Numbered from the stretch's first letter, positions 53,123 to 62,487 are shown. The stretch is 64,000 bases of DNA from CAIVVT01 sp963757265 (GCA_963757265.1 CAVWRA010000006.1:2666001-2730000), one strand, 5' to 3'. Notes: generated from the sequence alone by a model not told the origin. Numbers and translations are program-made.

Positions 53123-54971
53123 GAAGAACATTATCGTCGGCACGGCGGGGCATATCGACCACGGCAAGACGGCACTCGTCCGCGCGCTCACCGGAATCGA
53201 CACCGACCGGCTCAAGGAAGAGAAGGAGCGCGGCATCTCCATCGACCTCGGCTTCGCGCACCTGGAGCACCACGATCTGCGGCTCGGCTTCGTCAACGTC
53301 CCCGGCCATGAGCGCTTCGTCAAGAACATGCTGGCCGGCGCGGCGGGCATCGACATCGTGCTGCTGGTGGTCGCCGCCGACGAGTCGTTGATGCCGCAGA
53401 CCCGGGAGCATTTCGAGATCTGCCGGCTGCTCGGCCTGCGATCCGGCGTGGTCGCATTGAACAAGGCCGATCTCGTCACGCCCGAGATGCTGGACCTGGT
53501 GCGGCTGGAGTTGGCCGAATACCTGGCGGGCTCGTTCCTCGCCGGCGCGCCCGTCCTAGCAGTCAGTGCGAAGACGGGCCAGGGCCTGGCTGAGCTGCGC
53601 GACGCGCTGGTCGAGTGCGCGCGACAAGCGCCCGCGCGCGACATCACCGGTCCCTTCCGGCTGCCTATCGATCGCTCGTTCACGCTGCGCGGCTTTGGAA
53701 CGATCGTCACCGGCACGCTCGCCTCCGGCACGCTGAGAGTGGAGGACGAAGTGGAACTCCTGCCGGCGCGGCGCAGACTGCGTGTGCGCAATCTGCAGGT
53801 GCACGGCGCCAGCGTCGCCGCAGCCGTCGCGGGCCAGCGCACGGCCGTCAACCTGGCCTCCGTGGAGGCCTCCGAATTGTCTCGCGGCATGATGCTCGTG
53901 CCGCCCGCATTGTTCCGCGCGAGCGCGGCGGTGGAGTGCCGCTTCGAGTTGCTCCCCGGCGCGGCGAAGCTCAAGCACGGCGCGCCGATCCATTTTCATG
54001 CCTGGACCGCGGAAACCGAAGCCCAGGTACGGCTGCTCGAGACTCTCGCTCCCGTCGCTCCCGGCTCGACGGCATTGCTGCGTCTCCTGCTGAAGTCGCC
54101 ACTGCCGCTCCTGCCTGGCGATCGCTTCATCGCCCGGATGTTCTCGCCCGTGGTCACCATCGGCGGCGGCGTCGTTCTAGAGAACACGCCCTCCCTGCGG
54201 CTGCGACGCCCGGCCGCGGCGCAACGCCTGCGCGCGCTCGACGCCGCGGACCTGCCCCGGCGCCTCGAGATCTATGCGGCGGAATCCGCGGATGGCATCC
54301 CGCTCAGCGAAGCCGTGGCCCGCACGGGCGTGCTGCCGGCGGAACTGCTGGCCGCCTCGCACAGCGCCGGCCTGGCCGCGTTGCGCGGTGCTGAACCGCT
54401 CCTGATTCTCCAGGCGCGCATCGCCGATGCCGCACGCGATCTGCATCTCCGGCTGGCGGAGTTTCATCGGCAAAACCCGCTCGCGCCGGGCCTGCCCCGA
54501 ACGCGTGCTGAGCTGTCCGCGCCCCTGTTGGAGGCGCTCCTGGCGGCCGCGCCCGAGATCGCCGCCGAAGGCGAATTGCTCCGCCTGGCGAGCTTCCGTG
54601 TGCAATTGCAGAGCGACGAAGATGAAGCCCTCGCTAAAATCGAATCGCTGTTTCGCGCCGGCGGCCTCGCGACACCCGCCGAGGCCGAAGTCCTTGCCAA
54701 GTCCGGCCTCGGCCCGCAACGCTCGAAGCCCATTCTGCAACTGCTGCTGAAGCAGGGCCGCCTCGTGCGCATCTCACCCGAGCTGATCTATCACGCCGAT
54801 TCGCTCGACCGCCTGAAGCAACTTCTCGAGGCCCACCGCGGTCAATCGTTTTCGGTGCCCGAATTCAAGCTCTGGACCGGCATCTCGCGCAAGTACGCCA
54901 TTCCGCTCCTGGAATTCCTGGACCGCATGCGCGTGACGCGCCGCATCGGCGACCAGCGCCTCGTTCTGTGA
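53121..54971 (+). CDS. selB: Selenocysteine-specific elongation factor
   Basis: 616 residues. GTPase motifs: GTAGHIDHGKTALVRALTG (G1), ERGISIDLGFAHLE (G2), NVPGHERFVKNM (G3), ALNKADL (G4), VSAKTGQ (G5). FRLPIDRSFTLRGFGTIVTG and ELLPARRRLRVRNLQVHG are domain II. Winged-helix repeats fill the C-terminal third (AEVLAKSGLGPQRSKPIL, FKLWTGISRKYAIPLLEFLD) and bind the SECIS hairpin. It delivers Sec-tRNA to UGA codons. AAGGAG lies about 10 nt upstream. No selA, selC, selD or selenoprotein is recognisable in the window. Confidence 0.94.
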   Translation: MKNIIVGTAGHIDHGKTALVRALTGIDTDRLKEEKERGISIDLGFAHLEHHDLRLGFVNVPGHERFVKNMLAGAAGIDIVLLVVAADESLMPQTREHFEICRLLGLRSGVVALNKADLVTPEMLDLVRLELAEYLAGSFLAGAPVLAVSAKTGQGLAELRDALVECARQAPARDITGPFRLPIDRSFTLRGFGTIVTGTLASGTLRVEDEVELLPARRRLRVRNLQVHGASVAAAVAGQRTAVNLASVEASELSRGMMLVPPALFRASAAVECRFELLPGAAKLKHGAPIHFHAWTAETEAQVRLLETLAPVAPGSTALLRLLLKSPLPLLPGDRFIARMFSPVVTIGGGVVLENTPSLRLRRPAAAQRLRALDAADLPRRLEIYAAESADGIPLSEAVARTGVLPAELLAASHSAGLAALRGAEPLLILQARIADAARDLHLRLAEFHRQNPLAPGLPRTRAELSAPLLEALLAAAPEIAAEGELLRLASFRVQLQSDEDEALAKIESLFRAGGLATPAEAEVLAKSGLGPQRSKPILQLLLKQGRLVRISPELIYHADSLDRLKQLLEAHRGQSFSVPEFKLWTGISRKYAIPLLEFLDRMRVTRRIGDQRLVL

Positions 54972-55024
54972 GCGCGGCACCTGTGATCGAATACGCCCGT
55001 TGAAAGGTCCGCAATGTCTGCGCG

Positions 55025-55627
55025 TCAAGCCGTGCGGATCACGTGCCGCCCCTCGATCCGGTAACGTCCGCTCAGCACCAGCGCGATCGCTGCGCTATAG
55101 ATCTTGTGCTCCTCAACCAGGATCCGCGCCGCCAGCGTCTCCGCCGTGTCATCGTCCAGGACCGGCACCGCGGCCTGCGTGATGATCGGCCCGGAGTCGA
55201 TGCCCGCTTCGACAAAATGCACCGTGCAGCCCGAGAACCGCACCCCGTAATCGAGCGCCTGCTGCTGCACGTGCAAGCCCGGAAAGGACGGCAGCAGCGA
55301 AGGGTGGATATTCAGAATGCGTCCCGCGTAGGCCTCCACGAGCGGCTGCCCCACGCGCCGCATGAAGCCCGCCAGGCAGATCAGATCGATGCCCAGCCTC
55401 GCCAGCACATCGCAAACTTGCGCCGCGTAGGTCTCCGAATCGATGCCCTTCGACGGCAGCGAAACCGCGTTCAAACCCAGATTCCGCGCGGTCTCCAGCG
55501 CCTTCGCCTCGGGCTGATTCGACAGCACGCACGCGATCTCCGCTTCCAGCTTGCCGTCCGCGATGTGGCGCGCGATGGCCTCGAAATTCGAGCCCCGCCC
55601 CGAGACCAGAATGGCCAGGCGTTTCAC
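55025..55627 (-). CDS. purN: Phosphoribosylglycinamide formyltransferase
   Basis: 200 residues from GTG 55627. RLAILVSGRGSNFEAI is the family start, CLAGFMRRVG and ILNIHPSLLPSFPG hold catalytic Asn and His, and GCTVHFVEAGIDSGPII contains the catalytic Asp. Transfers a formyl group from 10-formyl-THF to GAR in purine synthesis. Its GTG overlaps the purM stop (GTGA), so the two are translationally coupled; the longer ATG start at 55690 would lie inside purM and is not preferred. Confidence 0.95.
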   Translation of the reverse strand: MKRLAILVSGRGSNFEAIARHIADGKLEAEIACVLSNQPEAKALETARNLGLNAVSLPSKGIDSETYAAQVCDVLARLGIDLICLAGFMRRVGQPLVEAYAGRILNIHPSLLPSFPGLHVQQQALDYGVRFSGCTVHFVEAGIDSGPIITQAAVPVLDDDTAETLAARILVEEHKIYSAAIALVLSGRYRIEGRHVIRTA

Positions 55628-56670
55628 CGGTAGATCACCCTGTCCTTCCGGCCGCGCGGCTGGCGGATGACGCGGCCGATTTCGTGCCATCGTTCCTGCA
55701 TGCGATCCAGCGCCCGTTTCGCCTTCACCGCCTTCTTGGCCGGCACGACCAGGATCATGCCGATGCCCAAATTGAATGTGCGGCGGTAGTCGTCATCCGG
55801 GACGTTCCCCAGCCGCCTCAGCAGTTCGAAGATCGGCAGCAGCGGCCATGTGCCGGGCTGGATCTCCGCCGCTACTCCGGCCGGCAGAATGCGCGGCGTG
55901 TTGTCGGTGATGCCGCCGCCCGTGATGTGCGCCGCGCCCAGCAGCAGATCCAGCTTCATCAGCCTCTGAATCGGCTGCAGGTAGCTGCGGTGAACCTTCA
56001 GCAGCTCCTCGCCCACCGTGCAGTCCAGCTCCGGCACGTAGCTCTTCACCGTGTGGCCGGCGACCTCCAGCAGCAGCTTGCGCGCCAGCGAGTAGCCGTT
56101 GGTGTGCAGCCCGTTCGATGGCAATCCCAGCAGCACGTCGCCGGGCGCGATCCGCGCGCCGGTCAGCAGCCTGTCCTTTTCGACGCAGCCGGTGATGAAG
56201 CCCGCCAGGTCGTACTCGCCCTCCCGGTACATGCCCGGCATCTCGGCAGTCTCGCCGCCGATCAACGCGCAGCCGTTCTCCGCGCACGCTTTGGCCAGCC
56301 CGCCCACCACCGCGCCCGCCACCTGGGCGTCCAGCTTGCCGACCGCGAAATAGTCCAGGAAGTAAATCGGCTTCGCGCCCTGCACGGCAATGTCGTTGAC
56401 GCAATGGTTGACCAGGCATTGCCCCACCGTGTCGTGTTTATTGGCCAGGAACGCGACTTTCAGCTTGGTCCCGACTCCATCGGCGGAAGAGATCAGCACC
56501 GGCCGTTTCCAGCCCGACAGCCGGTAGCCTGCGCCGAAGCTCCCGATGTCGGTGGCCACCCCGCGTGTGAACGTCCTTCGCGCGGCTTGCTTGATCAGCT
56601 CCACCGCGCGCTCCGCCTCGTCGATATTCACTCCGGCGTCTTTGTAACGGATCGGTCTGCGGGTTGGCAT
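55624..56670 (-). CDS. purM: Phosphoribosylformylglycinamidine cyclo-ligase
   Basis: 348 residues. YKDAGVNIDEAERAVELIKQ at the N terminus, LISSADGVGTKLKVAFL, CLVNHCVNDIAVQGAKPIYF, ALIGGETAEMPGMYREGEYD, GITDNTPRILP and TFNLGIGMILVV are all diagnostic of PurM. Converts FGAM to AIR with ATP. First gene of purM-purN; 4-nt overlap with purN. Confidence 0.96.
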   Translation of the reverse strand: MPTRRPIRYKDAGVNIDEAERAVELIKQAARRTFTRGVATDIGSFGAGYRLSGWKRPVLISSADGVGTKLKVAFLANKHDTVGQCLVNHCVNDIAVQGAKPIYFLDYFAVGKLDAQVAGAVVGGLAKACAENGCALIGGETAEMPGMYREGEYDLAGFITGCVEKDRLLTGARIAPGDVLLGLPSNGLHTNGYSLARKLLLEVAGHTVKSYVPELDCTVGEELLKVHRSYLQPIQRLMKLDLLLGAAHITGGGITDNTPRILPAGVAAEIQPGTWPLLPIFELLRRLGNVPDDDYRRTFNLGIGMILVVPAKKAVKAKRALDRMQERWHEIGRVIRQPRGRKDRVIYR

Positions 56671-56703
56671 GGCTGCTTCCCCAGTCTAAACTAAGGGTTT
56701 CCC

Positions 56704-58065
56704 ATGTTAAATCGGCTCTTTCCACTAGCGCTGCTTTTGTTCGCCGTGGCGGGCCTCTCGACGGCCGATCCGCCGTCGCGCATGGCCATCCGCGGCGCGC
56801 GGGTCTACACCGTCAGCGGCCCCGTCCTGGAGAAGGCGACGGTGCTCATCAAGGACGGTCTGATCGAGGACGTCGGCGAAAACGTCGTTATCCCCGCCGG
56901 TGTCACCGTCATCGACGGCTCGGGGCTGAACGTCTATCCCGGTCTCATCGATGCGCTCAGCACGTGGGGCATCGCCGATCTCGCCACGCCCGCCGCGTCC
57001 GCCGGTGGCGCGCGCGCCGCACCCGCGACTCCCGCGCCTACAACGCCTCAGCCGCCGCAGCCCCGCGTGCGCGGCCCCGAGGACCGCCCCAACGCCTTCA
57101 CCTGGGTAAAGGCCGCCGACCTCGTCAAACCCACGGACCACCGGCTCGAAACCGCCCGCAGCGCGGGCTTCACCACTGCCGTCGCCTTTCCGCGGCAGGG
57201 CCTTCTCGCCGGGCATGGCGCCGTGATCAACCTGGCCGGCGAAACCGGCGGCGACATGGTGCTCGATCCCTCGGCTGGTCTTTACACCACGCTCACCAGC
57301 GGCGGTTTCTCAGGCGGTTTTCCCGGATCCCTGATGGGCGTGATAGCCTATGAGCGCCAGCTCTGGATCGACGCCGCGTACTACAAAGCGGCCAAGGAAG
57401 CGTACTCTCAGAACCCCGTTACCGTCGCCCGTCCGCCCTATGACCGCGCCCTGGAAGGACTGCTCGAAACGCGCCGGCTGCTCTTCCCGGCCACCAGCCG
57501 CGTGCAGATCGAACGCCTGCTGAGGTTCGGCGCGGAGTTCAAAACGCCCTTCGTCCTTTACGGCGGCCATGAGGCTTTCCGTACCGCGGATTTGTTGAAA
57601 AAGGCCGGCGTCCCGGTGGTCCTCAACGTGAAGTGGCCGGCCCGGGAACGCGATTCGGACCCCGAGATCATCCCCAGCCTGCGCACTCTCGAGTTGCAAG
57701 ACAAGGCGCCCACAACCCCCGCCGTCCTCGCCGCGGCGAAAGTTCCTTTCGCCATCTCCTCCGAAGGCCTGGATGCGCCCAAGGACATTCTGAAAGCTCT
57801 GAAGAAGTCGATCGCCCTGGGGCTCAAGCCCGACGACGCGATCCGTGCGCTGACCCTCTCGGCGGCTGAGATTTACGGCGTCGCCGGCCGCCTCGGCTCC
57901 ATCGACCGAGGCAAGATCGCCAACCTCACCCTCGTGAAGGGAGATCTCTTCGACGACAAGTCGAAAGTCGAAATGGTCTTCATCGACGGCAAACGCTATC
58001 TGCCGGCCCCCGAAGAGCCGCCCGCGCGCCCGGCCGGCGCCGCCCCCGGCGGAGAGGAGCAGTGA
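56704..58065 (+). CDS. Secreted amidohydrolase-family protein lacking the HxH metal motif (1 of 3)
   Basis: 453 residues; signal peptide LFPLALLLFAVAGLSTA. The amidohydrolase frame is recognisable: IRGARVYTVSGPVLEKATVL, then GLNVYPGLIDALSTWGIADL, where the usual G-L-I-D-x-H-x-H is replaced by A-L-S-T. The C-terminal segment DDAIRALTLSAAEIYGVAGR and SIDRGKIANLTLVKGDL is standard for the family. The late metal-ligand Asp region (PFAISSEGLD) is also altered. Probably catalytically impaired, with a structural or regulatory role. It overlaps gene 2 by 4 nt (ATGA). Confidence 0.85.
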   Translation: MLNRLFPLALLLFAVAGLSTADPPSRMAIRGARVYTVSGPVLEKATVLIKDGLIEDVGENVVIPAGVTVIDGSGLNVYPGLIDALSTWGIADLATPAASAGGARAAPATPAPTTPQPPQPRVRGPEDRPNAFTWVKAADLVKPTDHRLETARSAGFTTAVAFPRQGLLAGHGAVINLAGETGGDMVLDPSAGLYTTLTSGGFSGGFPGSLMGVIAYERQLWIDAAYYKAAKEAYSQNPVTVARPPYDRALEGLLETRRLLFPATSRVQIERLLRFGAEFKTPFVLYGGHEAFRTADLLKKAGVPVVLNVKWPARERDSDPEIIPSLRTLELQDKAPTTPAVLAAAKVPFAISSEGLDAPKDILKALKKSIALGLKPDDAIRALTLSAAEIYGVAGRLGSIDRGKIANLTLVKGDLFDDKSKVEMVFIDGKRYLPAPEEPPARPAGAAPGGEEQ

Positions 58066-59447
58066 TGAATCCTCTGCGCACCATTTTGATCGCTGCCGCC
58101 GCCTGCGGCCTCATCCTCGCGCAGCCCGCCGCTCCGCCCGCCGCTCCCTCGACCATCGTCCTGCAGAACGCCACCATCCACACCGTCACCCACGGCACCA
58201 TGAGCGGCTCCATCATCATCCGCGACGGGCTCATCAGTGAGGTCGGAGAAAAGGTCCTCGCGCCCATGGGCGCCAAGATCATCGACCTCGGCGGCAAGCA
58301 CGTCACTCCCGGCTTGATCGACTGCCACACCCATATCGCCCTCGAATCCACGAATGAAGGCACCGTCTCCGTCTCGTCCATGGTCGCCATGCGCGATGTC
58401 ATCAATCCCCAGGATCCGGCCATCTACCGCGATCTGGCCGGCGGCACCACCACCGCCAACCTGCTGCATGGCTCGGCCAACGCCATCGGCGGCCTCAACG
58501 TCGTGATCAAGATGCGTTGGGGCAGCGACGCCGCCGGCCTAGTCATGAAGGAAGCCAAGCCCGGCATCAAGTTCGCGCTCGGTGAGAACCCCAAGCGCGC
58601 CGGCGAGGGCGGCCAGAATCCACCTGGCGGCAGCGCCCAGAATCTGCGCTATCCCGGCACGCGCATGGGCGTCGAGGACGTCATTCGCGAGGCCTTCATC
58701 GAGGCCCGCCAGTATCAGGCCGCGTGGAAGGATTATGAAACGCGCCACGCCCGCGGCGAGCGCGTCCTCCCTCCGCGCCGCGATCTCAAGCTCGAGCCGC
58801 TGGTCGAGGTGCTCGAAGGTAAGCGCCTGGTCCACGCCCACTGCTACCGCTCCGATGAGATTTTGATGCTGCTGCGCGTGGCCGAGGAATTCGGTTTCAA
58901 GATCGCCACGCTGCAGCACGCTCTCGAAGGTTATAAAGTCGCCGCGGAGATCAAGGCCCACGGCGCCGGCGTCTCCACCTTCAGCGACTGGTGGAGCTAC
59001 AAGATCGAAGCCTACGACGCCATCCCCTACAACGCCGCGCTGCTCACGAAGAAGGGCGTGCTTGTATCTCTCAATTCCGACGACGCCGGCGGCGCCGATC
59101 TCTCCACGCGCCTCAACACCGAAGCCGCCAAAACCATGAAGTACGGCGGAATGTCCGCCGACGAGGCCTTGGCCATGGTGACCATCAACCCCGCCCGGCA
59201 ACTCGCGATTGACCAATATGTCGGCTCGATCGATAACGGCAAACAGGCCGACCTCGTCGTCTTCGATAAAGATCCGCTCTCGATGTACAGCAAGGTCGAA
59301 AGGGTGTTTATCGACGGCCGCCAGTACTTCGACCGCGATGCCGACCTGGCCGCGCGGCCGCAGCGCGATGCCGAAAAGAAAGGTCTGCTGGAGAAGGAAA
59401 AAGCCGCCGAAAAGGCCGAGGCCCCGGCCAGAAGGAGGCCGTCATGA
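58062..59447 (+). CDS. Secreted amidohydrolase, intact metal motif (2 of 3)
   Basis: 461 residues; signal peptide LRTILIAAAACGLILA. KHVTPGLIDCHTHIALE keeps the HxH pair; LVHAHCYRSDEILMLL and LQHALEGYKVAAEIKAH supply later histidines; LNSDDAGGADLSTRLNTEAA supplies the acidic residue. The C-terminal MVTINPARQLAIDQYVGSID and KQADLVVFDKDPL complete the family pattern (imidazolonepropionase-like group). Likely a binuclear hydrolase acting outside the cytoplasm on an amide or cyclic substrate. It overlaps both neighbours by 4 nt. Confidence 0.9.
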   Translation: MMNPLRTILIAAAACGLILAQPAAPPAAPSTIVLQNATIHTVTHGTMSGSIIIRDGLISEVGEKVLAPMGAKIIDLGGKHVTPGLIDCHTHIALESTNEGTVSVSSMVAMRDVINPQDPAIYRDLAGGTTTANLLHGSANAIGGLNVVIKMRWGSDAAGLVMKEAKPGIKFALGENPKRAGEGGQNPPGGSAQNLRYPGTRMGVEDVIREAFIEARQYQAAWKDYETRHARGERVLPPRRDLKLEPLVEVLEGKRLVHAHCYRSDEILMLLRVAEEFGFKIATLQHALEGYKVAAEIKAHGAGVSTFSDWWSYKIEAYDAIPYNAALLTKKGVLVSLNSDDAGGADLSTRLNTEAAKTMKYGGMSADEALAMVTINPARQLAIDQYVGSIDNGKQADLVVFDKDPLSMYSKVERVFIDGRQYFDRDADLAARPQRDAEKKGLLEKEKAAEKAEAPARRRPS

Positions 59448-60748
59448 GCAAGCTTCTGATGGCCGCTCTGTTCGCCGCCGCGGCCTTCGCCGCCACGCCC
59501 GAGACCGGTTCGTTCCTTATCAAGAACGTCACCGTCCACGCGGTCTCGGGTCCGCAGCTCGAGGGCGCCAGCGTCCTTGTTATCGACGGCAAGATCGCCG
59601 AGATCGGCGCAAAAGTGACTCCGCCCAAGACCAAGATCCGTCTGATCGACGGTAAAGGCATGCACGTTTGGCCGGGCATGATCAACTCCGGCTCCCTGGT
59701 CGGCCTCTCCGAAATCTCCTCCATCCGCGAGACCAACGACACCGGCGAGCTCGGTGTCTTCGATCCCCAGCTTCGCCCCATCGTCGCCCTCAATCCCGAC
59801 AGCGAGCACATCCCCGTCGTGCGCGCCAACGGCATCACCATGACCGCCCTGCTGCCCGCCGCTGTCGGTGGCGGCGGCCGCGGCGGCAACGTCCAGATGA
59901 TCGGCGGCCAGATCTCCCTGGCCCACCTCGCCGGCTGGACCTGGGAGCAGATGCAGGTCCTGCGCACCGCCGGCATGCACCTGCGCTATCCCGCCATTCC
60001 GCGAATCAGTTTCGATGCCCCCAGGTTCGGCGCTGCCCGCGAAACCTACCCCAATCTGAAGCGCCAGCACGACCAGGAGGTTCAGGACCTGTCCAGCTTC
60101 TTCGACGACGCGCGCAGCTATTGGACCGCCAAAAAAGCGAACCTGCCGTTGAAGACCGATCTCAAGCTCGAGGCGATGATCCCGCTGCTGGAGGGCCAGG
60201 TGCCCCTGGTCGCTTTCGCCTCCCACGAGCGCGAGATCCGCGAAGCCATCGAATTCGCCGACCGCCAGCAGGTCAAGCTCGTCCTCGCCGCCGTGCGCAA
60301 GCCCGGCGCGTCTCTCGACACGATTGCCAAAAAGAAGATTCCGGTGATCCTCGGCCGCACGCAGACCAACGCCGACGAGGAGGATGATCCCTACGACGAG
60401 CCCTACTCGCTGCCCGCCAGACTGCACGCCGCCGGCGTCAAGTTCTGCTTCGCCACTTTCGACGCGGAGTTCGCCCGCAACCTGCCCTATCAGGCTTCGC
60501 AGGGCGTGCCCTATGGGCTCCCTTACGACGAAGCGCTGCGCTCGGTCACGCTCAACGCCGCCGAGATCTGGGGCATCGACAAGGACTACGGCTCGATCGA
60601 CCCTGGCAAGGTGGCCGATCTGGTCGTCACCGACGGCGATCTGTTGGAGGTGAAAACCAATGTCAAAATGGTCTTCATCCGCGGCGCCGAAGTCGATCTC
60701 GAAACGCGCCACACGCGGCTGTATGAAAAGTACCTGGCGCGGCCCTAG
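59444..60748 (+). CDS. Secreted amidohydrolase-family protein lacking the HxH metal motif (3 of 3)
   Basis: 434 residues; signal peptide LLMAALFAAAAFAATP. The N-terminal beta domain (NVTVHAVSGPQLEGASVLVI) and C-terminal LNAAEIWGIDKDYGSIDPGK then VADLVVTDGDLL are family-typical, but GMHVWPGMINSGSLVGLSEI shows Ser-Gly-Ser where the HxH pair should be, and KFCFATFDAEFARNLPYQAS departs from the usual acidic ligand motif. A single residual SHEREI segment remains. Probably non-catalytic, acting with gene 2. Last gene of the three-gene operon. Confidence 0.85.
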   Translation: MSKLLMAALFAAAAFAATPETGSFLIKNVTVHAVSGPQLEGASVLVIDGKIAEIGAKVTPPKTKIRLIDGKGMHVWPGMINSGSLVGLSEISSIRETNDTGELGVFDPQLRPIVALNPDSEHIPVVRANGITMTALLPAAVGGGGRGGNVQMIGGQISLAHLAGWTWEQMQVLRTAGMHLRYPAIPRISFDAPRFGAARETYPNLKRQHDQEVQDLSSFFDDARSYWTAKKANLPLKTDLKLEAMIPLLEGQVPLVAFASHEREIREAIEFADRQQVKLVLAAVRKPGASLDTIAKKKIPVILGRTQTNADEEDDPYDEPYSLPARLHAAGVKFCFATFDAEFARNLPYQASQGVPYGLPYDEALRSVTLNAAEIWGIDKDYGSIDPGKVADLVVTDGDLLEVKTNVKMVFIRGAEVDLETRHTRLYEKYLARP

Positions 60749-60837
60749 GCCCGTCGCAGACCGGACTCGCGCCGCCTTGCCGCGGCTTTGTTCCGGTTGA
60801 GCTGCCCGGCCCGCGCCCCGCTCGGAGGCAGACAAAA

Positions 60838-61284
60838 GTGCGCGCTCTTATTCAACGCGTATCCTCGGCCCGCGTCGAGGTCGATGGCCAGGTTACCGGC
60901 GCCATTGGCGCGGGCCTGCTGGTTCTGCTAGGGGTGCGCCGCGAAGATACCGAGGCCGATGCCGAGGCGCTGCTCGAAAAGGTCCTCGAACTGCGCGTCT
61001 TCAACGACGCCCAGGGCAAGATGAACCTGAGTCTCCTCGACACCGGCGGCGCCCTGCTCGTCGTCTCGCAGTTCACCCTCTACGGCGACACCCGCAAGGG
61101 CCGCCGCCCCAGCTTCGACCTCGCCGCCCCGCCCGAACTGGCCCATCGCCTCTACGAGCATTTCGTCGCCGCGGCCCGCCGTCGCGGCGTCGAAACGCAG
61201 ACCGGCGTCTTCCGCGCCCATATGCTGGTTTCGCTCGTGGGCGACGGTCCGGTGACGTTGATGCTGGAAACGAAAAACGGGTGA
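60838..61284 (+). CDS. dtd: D-aminoacyl-tRNA deacylase
   Basis: 148 residues from GTG 60838, with GGAGG 10 nt upstream. RALIQRVSSARVEVDGQVTG is the family start; catalytic-site motifs SQFTLYGDTRKGRRPSF and GDGPVTLMLE (the cross-subunit Gly-Pro motif) are present. Hydrolyses D-amino acids from tRNA to keep translation stereospecific. 89 bp after the amidohydrolase operon on the same strand. Confidence 0.95.
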   Translation: MRALIQRVSSARVEVDGQVTGAIGAGLLVLLGVRREDTEADAEALLEKVLELRVFNDAQGKMNLSLLDTGGALLVVSQFTLYGDTRKGRRPSFDLAAPPELAHRLYEHFVAAARRRGVETQTGVFRAHMLVSLVGDGPVTLMLETKNG

Positions 61285-61329
61285 GCGCCTCGCGCGCCCA
61301 CCCGCGTTTGCCTTCTTCCGTCGCCCCGC

Positions 61330-62487
61330 CTACATCGCGTAGGCGACGCCCGCCATGAGGATCGACGCCGCCGGCAGCAGCAGCAGCGCCTTCTTCAGCT
61401 TCTTGGGGTCGTCGCCGGCAATACCACCGATGATCGGGCTGGAAACAACGATCCCGAACCAGGCCGCCGTCACGGCAATCCCGATCGCCGTCGCCTCCTG
61501 CGCCGGCAGGCCCTTTGCGATCCGGTCCGCCGTCTGCATGAACGCCTTCCCCACCACGCCCAGCGTCGTCGGGAACACCGGTGCCATCGCCAGGCCGGCA
61601 ATGAAAACGGTAACCCAGGACACCGTCGGGTTGCTGCTCTGCAGCATCAGGAATGTCGTGACCGCCATCGCGATCGCCGCCCCGATCAACACGGTTCTCG
61701 GATCCACCCTGAGCAGCACTTGAGAAATGCCGACGCGGCCCACGATCAGGCCCAGCGCGAACCCCAGCGACAGGATCGTCATGGCGCGTTTCTCGGCCAC
61801 GCCCTGCGCAATCAGGTGCCGCACCAGCCAGTTCCACACGCCCACTTCGCAGGCCGTATAAAGGAACAGCAGCAGCGCCGGCAGCAGCACCATCCGGTCC
61901 GCCAGCAGGCTCGCCGCCATCCCGAAGTTGAACGACATCTGGCCGCTCGGTTTCGGATACGGGGCCACGATACTCGCCGCCAGCGCCACCATCGCCAGCA
62001 CCGCCGCGAATGCCGTGATCTTCTTCGTGTCGCTCTTGAACAGGTTGGCCGCCACCAGCGGCGTCACCAGTGCGCCCACTCCGAAGAACAAGTTCAACAG
62101 GTTCGCCACCGAACTCGGGTTGTCGGGATTGACCACCGTGTTCAGGCTGTTGCCCGCGTTGACCACCACGCCGCCGCCGTAACCGAGCACCAGCAACGAC
62201 AGCGCCAACATCATGTACCCCGTCGCTCCGCGCAGCGCGATCAGCGAGACCGCGATCAGCGCCAGGCCGAGCAGCATCCCGACCTGCTTCCCGTAGATGT
62301 CCATCAACGGGCCGCTGGTGAATGAGCCGATCATCAGGCCCACGGCCTGAATCAGGGCGATGTTGCCGTTTTGCTTTGGGGAAAGCGAGAATTTTTTCGA
62401 GAGGTCCGGCAGGATCGTGCCCAACATGGCGGCGATCATGCCGTACACGAAGATGCCTAGGATCGCAGCTGTGAACAACATGTTCAC
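61330..62487 (-). CDS. Major facilitator superfamily transporter (FucP-like)
   Basis: 385 residues with about eleven hydrophobic segments. The FucP/GlcP-like features are LSPKQNGNIALIQAVGLMIG, SGPLMDIYGKQVGMLLGLAL (helix 2-3 loop, G-x-x-x-D-x-x-G-K/R), VLGYGGGVVVNAGNSLNTVV (helix 4-5, N-x-x) and GVGALVTPLVAANLF. Imports or exports a small solute, probably a sugar; exact substrate unknown. It is convergent with dtd, and no partner gene is adjacent. The 210 bp before its start (62488-62697) show nothing. Confidence 0.85.
   Translation of the reverse strand: MNMLFTAAILGIFVYGMIAAMLGTILPDLSKKFSLSPKQNGNIALIQAVGLMIGSFTSGPLMDIYGKQVGMLLGLALIAVSLIALRGATGYMMLALSLLVLGYGGGVVVNAGNSLNTVVNPDNPSSVANLLNLFFGVGALVTPLVAANLFKSDTKKITAFAAVLAMVALAASIVAPYPKPSGQMSFNFGMAASLLADRMVLLPALLLFLYTACEVGVWNWLVRHLIAQGVAEKRAMTILSLGFALGLIVGRVGISQVLLRVDPRTVLIGAAIAMAVTTFLMLQSSNPTVSWVTVFIAGLAMAPVFPTTLGVVGKAFMQTADRIAKGLPAQEATAIGIAVTAAWFGIVVSSPIIGGIAGDDPKKLKKALLLLPAASILMAGVAYAM

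Noticed and set aside
52076..53974. Longer vWA protein starting near 53974
   Set aside because: The extra 284 codons are antisense to selB GTPase motifs, and the signal peptide begins at 53122.
59027..60835. 602-codon minus-strand frame opposite the amidohydrolases
   Set aside because: Spans parts of two real genes with overlapping starts and signal peptides; no own motif.
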